This document shows, one piece after another, positions 62,811 through 64,000 of a stretch of 64,000 nucleotides of DNA. Source of the DNA: Bacteroidetes bacterium RIFCSPLOWO2_12_FULL_35_15 (GTDB taxonomy: Bacteria > Bacteroidota > Bacteroidia > 2-12-FULL-35-15); assembly GCA_001769385.1 (NCBI GenBank), contig MEPB01000038.1, forward strand, positions 93,805-157,804, read 5' to 3'. Numbering within the stretch: position 1 is the first letter of the stretch; the number at the start of each line of letters is the position of its first letter. A model generated the notes under the pieces. That model did not search any database, was not told where the DNA came from, and was given only the letters and a program-made list of their open reading frames with translations. The translations under genes and the position numbers were made by a program.

Positions 62811-63665
62811 TTATAATGTTCTTGCTGGATCCATATGATAGTTAGCCAGATCTATGATCGGAGAGGCTATTATCTTACCCAATTCCATGGAATAGGAATT
62901 GGCAACGTCTTTTACAACATCCTTAAAAATATACCCCACGGAACCGACACAATTAAAACTCTGTTTTTCAAAATTTGGATATTTGCTCACTAAGTTTTTA
63001 AAAAAATCTTTAAAAGAGTCGCTCACAATTTGTTTAATATGTGCATGCTCTTTGTGCTCATGAGCAAATTTGCAAAAGCCTGCTAAAAATCGATTAGGGG
63101 CTGGTTCATTATATAAGCAATCAAATATATTTTTGTTGCTTAATTTATAAGTAAGCATAAATTTATTGTGTAACTCCAGTGGCAGATAACCTCTCATGTA
63201 ATCATTCACGATTTTTTTTCCGATATAGCTGCCGCTACCTTCATCACCAAGAATATAACCTAATGAATCTATATTTTTTTCAATTTCAATTCCATTATAA
63301 ATACCGGTATTTGATCCCGTACCTATTATTGCTGCAAAACCACTTTTGTTACCAAGCAAGGCTCTGGCAGCACCTAAAAGGTCATGTTCCACAGCTACTT
63401 TCGAATATGGAAAGCATTTGGATAATGCTTTATGTACGATTATTTTTTTTTCAGGAGTAGAACAACCCGCCCCATAAAAATATACGGTTTTCACTTTTGT
63501 TTCACCAATTTGAGGTAGAAGTGTTGTTACTAAGGAATCGTAAATGCTTTCAGAATCAATAAAGTAAGGGTTAAGGCCTATGGTATTATAACGGGTTTGG
63601 TTTTTATCCTTACCTACTAATATCCAATCAGTTTTAGTGGAGCCACTATCAGCTATTAAGATCAT
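62811..63665 (-). CDS. BadF/BadG/BcrA/BcrD-type ATPase, N-acetylglucosamine kinase-like
   Basis: 284 residues of the actin-like ATPase fold: phosphate 1 loop ADSGSTKTDW, VEHDLLGAARALLG with the catalytic aspartate, phosphate 2 loop IGTGSNTG and LGDEGSGSYIGK. Resembles eukaryotic/bacteroidal N-acetylglucosamine kinase (NAGK), which phosphorylates GlcNAc recovered from the wall. Substrate not proven. 53 bp separate it from the OmpA-like gene downstream on the same strand. Confidence 0.86.
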   Translation of the reverse strand: MILIADSGSTKTDWILVGKDKNQTRYNTIGLNPYFIDSESIYDSLVTTLLPQIGETKVKTVYFYGAGCSTPEKKIIVHKALSKCFPYSKVAVEHDLLGAARALLGNKSGFAAIIGTGSNTGIYNGIEIEKNIDSLGYILGDEGSGSYIGKKIVNDYMRGYLPLELHNKFMLTYKLSNKNIFDCLYNEPAPNRFLAGFCKFAHEHKEHAHIKQIVSDSFKDFFKNLVSKYPNFEKQSFNCVGSVGYIFKDVVKDVANSYSMELGKIIASPIIDLANYHMDPARTL

Positions 63666-63884
63666 TTCTTTTTTTTTAAGAGTGAAACATTTTTATTTTT
63701 CATGAATAACATATCATACACAACGACAATAATTTAAGGCACAATAATTTTTTTTACAAGTATTTTTTGTTCAATGGAAATCTTTATAAAATAAGTATCA
63801 GATGTTACCGTGTGTGATTCAAATAATAAAAAACTAACAATATTTATTTTCATAAAATATTTATTTTTACTGATAATGTTTTTT

Positions 63885-64000
63885 TAATTCAAAACCAATC
63901 TGTTTTTTGTTGTTGGTTTCCTTGTTAGATCGCTATCAGTTCTAAGAGGACGATCTGCTAATTTTAATTTTTTTAAATTTTTGCGTTGCTCTTTTACTGT
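63885..64000 (-). CDS. Possible C-terminal end of a gene cut by the window
   Basis: The minus strand reads open from the window edge: TVKEQRKNLKKLKLADRPLR, TDSDLTRKPTTKNRLVLN, then TAA. It is basic and looks coding, but 38 codons are too few to name. The interval 63666-63884 is AT-rich and shows no gene. Confidence 0.4.

Overview
The window reads as chromosome of an uncultured-type Bacteroidota bacterium (low GC, many CTD-bearing secreted proteins). Support comes from three proteins with type IX secretion (T9SS) type A sorting domains, a PorE-like TPR/beta-propeller/OmpA protein, Bacteroidota-type promoters (TTTG about 16-24 bp before TAnnTTTG), a eukaryote-like citrate synthase with catalytic residues close to the mitochondrial numbering, a futalosine-pathway (menaquinone) gene pair, and intergenic repeats of the kind common in this phylum. 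No rRNA, tRNA, prophage or CRISPR array was seen.

Layout. 0-4 kb: a multi-PAS hybrid histidine kinase and its Hpt partner. 4.2-7.6 kb: a single large HNH-nuclease/P-loop STAND-like gene, a candidate defence gene, followed upstream by a GC-rich hairpin unlike its surroundings. 7.9-19.4 kb: housekeeping genes (POT-like transporter, citrate synthase, enolase, SpmAB-like membrane protein, GT39 glycosyltransferase, glucosaminidase with LysM domains, PLP deaminase, DUF5522, urocanate hydratase). 19.5-26 kb: a stress/envelope accessory island (aromatic/His-rich secreted protein, lipoproteins, YciE/F-like ferritin-fold protein, CsbD-like protein, SDR oxidoreductase) holding two decayed genes. 26-35 kb: PorT-like barrel, fabD, T9SS cargo, Bax1-I protein, folE, 6-PTPS/QueD, mqnB-mqnD, hldD and an RlmL-like rRNA methyltransferase. 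35.2-36.6 kb: a dead IS200/IS605 element sitting in a decayed TPR gene.

36.6-48.3 kb is a signalling cluster: a 1420-residue CheB-CheR-PAS-kinase-receiver-Hpt fusion, two paralogous LytTR regulators (the second has lost its phosphoacceptor Asp and the conserved Lys), a second hybrid kinase with its Hpt protein, a STAS-like protein and a cellulose-synthase-like GT2. 48.5-51.8 kb is a tight five-gene minus-strand operon (lipoprotein, YD-repeat-like secreted protein, VTC-domain protein, DUF4956 membrane protein, DUF2490 outer-membrane barrel) that I regard as the best candidate for an undescribed envelope system; the neighbouring GT2, GH15 glucoamylase and regulators suggest a glucan or polyanion connection. 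56.9-63.7 kb carries two T9SS cargo proteins, a truncated phosphohexomutase pseudogene beside a palindromic repeat, the OmpA/PorE-like protein and an N-acetylglucosamine-kinase-type enzyme. The window ends inside what may be another minus-strand gene.

All positions of domains were read by eye; no database search was run, so family names rest on motif recognition.
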